From NCBI GenBank assembly GCA_003024985.2, contig PXIH01S0032076.1: a stretch of DNA of 10,356 nt. One strand, 5' to 3'. The translations under genes were made by a program, and so were the position numbers. The DNA is from Euperipatoides rowelli (taxonomy: Eukaryota > Onychophora > Udeonychophora > Euonychophora > Peripatopsidae). Of this stretch, positions 7,929-10,356 are shown piece after piece (the stretch's first letter is position 1; every line of letters begins with the position of its first letter). The notes beneath the pieces are model-generated. The model ran no database searches. It was not told the DNA's origin and was given only the letters and a program-made list of their open reading frames with translations.

Positions 7929-8454
7929 ACACACAAAACACAGACCTTATGAAACCTTTGGCATATTTCTTTCTTTATTTTATTAAACAATATCCTAACT
8001 TTAATACTATCCTGACGCTATATCAGACTTGTGCGAAACAAAACTGCAGAGGGAAAATGCAAAAAAGTACTAAATTATTAAATGTACACTGCATATAGAA
8101 AGGACTGGTTTTAATTATTCAAAAGTAAAAATAAATAACAATGGTCAGTAAATATGAAAAATTTCAATAATTTAACAAAAGTGAATTTGAGATATATTCT
8201 TTCACATTTTATATTATAAGCGAAATATAGGCTTCAAAAGAAGTCACGTGGAAAGATAAATTCATGCAAATAAAACTAGTTAAAATGAGTTTCAACTAAT
8301 TTTGAATATTTACAAATATATATATCATTAAAACTAATTTTATCTAGCTACATCTAGTTTCAGAAAAGTCTGAAATGAATTATCTTTTTCATCTAGCCTG
8401 CATATTACTAACCAATATGTGTTTTATAAATTTATATCTCCCTCCCCCCATCCC
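7929..8454. other. Anonymous region after the endonuclease fragment
   Basis: A + strand frame stays open from about 7909 to 8097 without an early ATG, but it does not resemble the linker or RT that should follow a LINE endonuclease. I see no other gene. The LINE piece therefore appears to stop at or soon after 7928. Confidence 0.4.
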
Positions 8455-8547
8455 AAACATTGGCTATGCACTGGACCCCATAGGGAGACCAGTCACCTCC
8501 AGATCCCATAGTATTTGTGACAGTAATCACTAGGTGGGCCAATGTTT
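8455..8547. repeat. 10-bp inverted repeat around a G+C-richer island
   Basis: AAACATTGGC at 8455-8464 is the exact reverse complement of GCCAATGTTT at 8538-8547, with 73 bp between. The island from about 8440 to 8600 is clearly richer in G+C than its surroundings and holds two CCCATAG words. It may be the remnant of a small repeat element. I found no target-site duplication and no known family. Confidence 0.4.
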
Positions 8548-8868
8548 TGATTTAGCAAAGTGGGTCAAAGTTTGCCAGCCTGCCCCTGACTCTGCACTAG
8601 CCGTCTTCAAATTTGATGTCTCAGATAACTAGTAAAGATTTACCACTTTGTTATTGTTTTAATACAGTATTAAATGCTTATTAAAAACAAGACTTCCAAA
8701 CATTTATATCGAGTTTTTGTTTATTCAACATGCATATGTACTGTACCTATAATATTCATTAAAGGTCATATAACAGACTTATAAAAATTGCTACAGTATA
8801 CTATTACTTACAAACTATGCAACAAATTGAAAGTGTTCCTTTTATCCACCTACAATTTTTTGTCCATC
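8548..8868. other. Anonymous region
   Basis: Apart from the end of the G+C-richer island (to about 8600), this is A+T-rich DNA without a supported feature. TAGCAAAGTGGG at 8553-8564 looks like a polymerase III A box but lacks a B box downstream. Confidence 0.4.
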
Positions 8869-8896
8869 TTGCCCCTATAAACTGCTTTTGGGGCAA
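8869..8896. other. Short G/C hairpin in A+T-rich DNA
   Basis: TTGCCCC at 8869-8875 pairs perfectly with GGGGCAA at 8890-8896 around a 14-nt loop. Isolated G4/C4 arms in such A+T-rich DNA are unusual and could be the trace of a decayed terminal inverted repeat. Nothing else supports a specific role. Confidence 0.45.
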
Positions 8897-9241
8897 ATAA
8901 CTCATATTGTTAATACATTTTTCTTTGATATTTAAATTTAAGTGTGATGAAAAACAATATAATTAAAATAATTGACTAATTAAATACATAAACAGCCTAC
9001 AATTATTTATATATTTTCATACACATGTGCACGCAACTGTGTAATGACTATGAATAACGTTTTCTCTCTCTTTGTTTTCATTATAATGAATGTAAAAAAA
9101 ATTATAATGCAAAGTATGACTGTTAGAATGAAACACTATATGAGACGGACATATTGATATGCAGTAATATGCTAGAATTAATAGCATTAGCAGTAAATAA
9201 TGATTACTTAGCGCAAGAGATGGTGTTAATGGAAGCTAATA
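8897..9241. other. Anonymous spacer before the hAT-type element
   Basis: This is A+T-rich DNA with short T runs and a CACATGTGCACG stretch near 9024. I see no gene or element. Confidence 0.4.
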
Positions 9242-9249
9242 GCAAATTG
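9242..9249. repeat. Left 8-bp target-site duplication of the hAT-type element
   Basis: GCAAATTG abuts the 5'-CAGGGT terminus of the element. The identical 8-mer abuts its other end at 9983-9990. An 8-bp target duplication is the hallmark of the hAT superfamily. Confidence 0.9.
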
Positions 9250-9266
9250 CAGGGTCCGGAAGTATT

Positions 9267-9400
9267 GCACTACTTGTAGTGCCACTTCTGTAGCACACTA
9301 CTTTTATGAGTAGTGACTGAGTAGTTTCACTGCATTTGCAGCAGAGTAGTTTTATTTGTAGTCCACTACAAAATAAATGCAGTTGTAGTGATATATTTTC
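9267..9400. repeat. Left subterminal GTAGT/ACTAC palindrome cluster
   Basis: GCACTACTTGTAGTGC (9267-9282) is a perfect 7-bp inverted repeat with a TT centre. Further copies of ACTAC, GTAGT, GTAGTCCACTAC and CTGCATTTGCAG follow to about 9400. These are probably transposase-binding subterminal repeats of the enclosing element. Confidence 0.75.
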
Positions 9401-9854
9401 ACTACTTTTATATTCCTTCTAACCAATAATTAATTTTCTTCTGGAAATAGACCACAGATAAGTAAAACCAGCACAACATAACTTTTTAGGCAAAAATCCA
9501 ATCTAAAGGCTAATCTGTATTTTTTTCTATTAGCCTACCTAACTAGAAATTGTTTTAAGAACAGTTTTGCTGTTTTCACTACACGTTTTCATGATGTCAT
9601 GTGAGTGATCATGCATCATCAAACACAGTACAAGCCATTTGATCCTTAAGTCATAAAATTAATCAAAAATAATATCAATGAAGTACTTCCTTGGCAAATT
9701 TACAATAAATACTATTATTATCTAAATATTCAGCATCAAACGTATCATTTTTAATATACTGTAGGCTACCTATTTTTTTTGATGTGATATAGCCTATTTG
9801 CAAATATCTATTTTACAAAATGCTGATTTAGGAAGTATTTTTTTTGAAAAATTA

Positions 9855-9965
9855 CTTTTGTAAAGTAGTTGTAGTTAACTACTTTTCAAAAAATGTAGTT
9901 ATAGTTGTAGCTAATTACTTTTCTACAGGTGTTAGTTGTAGTTGTAGCTCACTACTTTTTAAAAA
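9855..9965. repeat. Right subterminal GTAGTT/AACTAC cluster
   Basis: AAAGTAGTT (9862-9870) and AACTACTTT (9877-9885) form a perfect 9-bp inverted repeat around GTAGTT. Several TAGTTGTAG and CTACTTTT copies follow to about 9960. The word family is the same as in the left cluster, consistent with paired transposase-binding ends. Confidence 0.75.
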
Positions 9966-9982
9966 TAGTTTTCCAAACTCTG

Positions 9983-9990
9983 GCAAATTG
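9983..9990. repeat. Right 8-bp target-site duplication of the hAT-type element
   Basis: GCAAATTG follows the terminal CTCTG directly and is identical to 9242-9249. It marks the right boundary of the insertion. Confidence 0.9.
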
Positions 9991-10356
9991 TGATAATAGA
10001 TTCATGTGCATTTTTACTTAATAATTCCGAAGAGCCATTTTTTTTTCATGGCAATTTTTATTTAAAAAAAAAAATACAATAGTAATTTATCAATTTATCT
10101 CCTACCCTAGTGGTTGCCTGCCTTGCCTAATAATGAACATTTAATAACATTTATCTTTACTTCTATTTCTTTTTATTTTAAACAATTATAAGTTCTGTAA
10201 TGTAGTGAAATTGATCATTTAGGCTATTCAAAAGGTTGGTGTCAGAGGTGCCGCAGTCACCCCTCTCCCCCCTGGAAAATTAGACTAACAAAAAATGTAG
10301 GTATTTAATATAAAGTTGTCCATCTTTAATAATATTACAAGTGTGAAGTATCGAGT
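9991..10356. other. Anonymous right flank
   Basis: This is A+T-rich DNA with A and T homopolymers near 10040-10075 and a short C-rich run at 10259-10273. I see no gene or element that can be supported. Confidence 0.4.

Larger units (their letters stand above)
9250..9982. mobile_element. Non-autonomous hAT-type DNA transposon (733 bp) with TIRs and subterminal repeats
   Basis: The ends are CAGGGTCCGGAA (9250-9261) and TTCCAAACTCTG (9971-9982). The latter read in reverse complement is CAGAGTTTGGAA, identical at 9 of 12 positions. The CAG..CTG termini and the perfect 8-bp flanking duplication GCAAATTG fix the superfamily as hAT. Subterminal regions (about 9267-9400 and 9855-9965) are packed with GTAGT/ACTAC words, often as palindromes. 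In hAT elements such subterminal motifs bind the transposase; that role here is inferred. The interior (about 9410-9840) carries no open frame or transposase motif, so any movement depended on a transposase encoded elsewhere. A perfect duplication suggests a younger insertion than the LINE relics. Orientation is arbitrary because there is no gene. Confidence 0.88.

Noticed and set aside
8553-8564. TAGCAAAGTGGG as a polymerase III A box of a tRNA-derived SINE
   Set aside because: No B box (GGTTCGAnnCC-like) within the expected distance, and no SINE tail.
10259-10282. CCCCCCTG followed by GAAAATTA as the right end of another hAT element
   Set aside because: No partner CAGGGG end preceded by GAAAATTA occurs in the window, and the C-rich run alone is not evidence.
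1-10356. CRISPR array, bacterial operon, prophage, tRNA or rRNA genes
   Set aside because: There are no regularly spaced identical repeats with unique spacers, no adjacent long open frames with ribosome-binding sites, and no cloverleaf or rRNA signature. The content is clearly eukaryotic.

Overview
The window reads as non-coding, repeat-rich DNA from an animal (metazoan) nuclear genome. The evidence is strong A+T richness, no long open frame on either strand (the longest are about 90 codons), no ribosome-binding-site or operon layout, many microsatellites, and several decayed non-LTR retrotransposons plus a hAT-type DNA transposon relic. The exact organism cannot be fixed from sequence alone. 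An invertebrate is my guess, but I have no marker gene to prove it. I see no intact protein-coding gene and no tRNA or rRNA.

Layout: (1) 1-142 is the 3' terminus of a LINE-type element whose body lies left of the window. (2) About 690-1520 is a 5'-truncated LINE relic: the C-terminal part of a reverse transcriptase (RT), a T-rich 3' UTR, a terminal hairpin and an (AAAT)n tail. (3) 1521-5130 is mostly anonymous A+T-rich DNA with a duplicated 15-mer, a 194-bp inverted-repeat structure (2843-3036), AAT/GAT microsatellites and homopolymers. (4) About 5130-6170 is a second 5'-truncated LINE relic. It runs from just before the RT catalytic A-D-D box through the thumb and the 'WNAL' C-terminal region to a hairpin and AATAAATAAA tail. 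(5) About 6440-6810 is an array of degenerate repeats about 86 bp apart, reminiscent of decayed C2H2 zinc fingers. (6) About 7064-7928 is the 5' part of a LINE ORF2, the apurinic-type endonuclease domain, with at least four frame changes and no RT behind it. (7) 7929-9241 is anonymous, with two inverted repeats. (8) 9250-9982 is a 733-bp non-autonomous hAT-type element with short terminal inverted repeats, palindromic subterminal GTAGT/ACTAC motifs and a perfect 8-bp target-site duplication. (9) 9991-10356 is anonymous.

Nothing here forms a working pathway. The window is a graveyard of mobile elements. All four LINE pieces lie on the + strand. The strongest results are the hAT element, bounded to the base by its target-site duplication, and a shared stem-loop just before the tail in three separate LINE 3' ends. 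I did not find a convincing new functional system.
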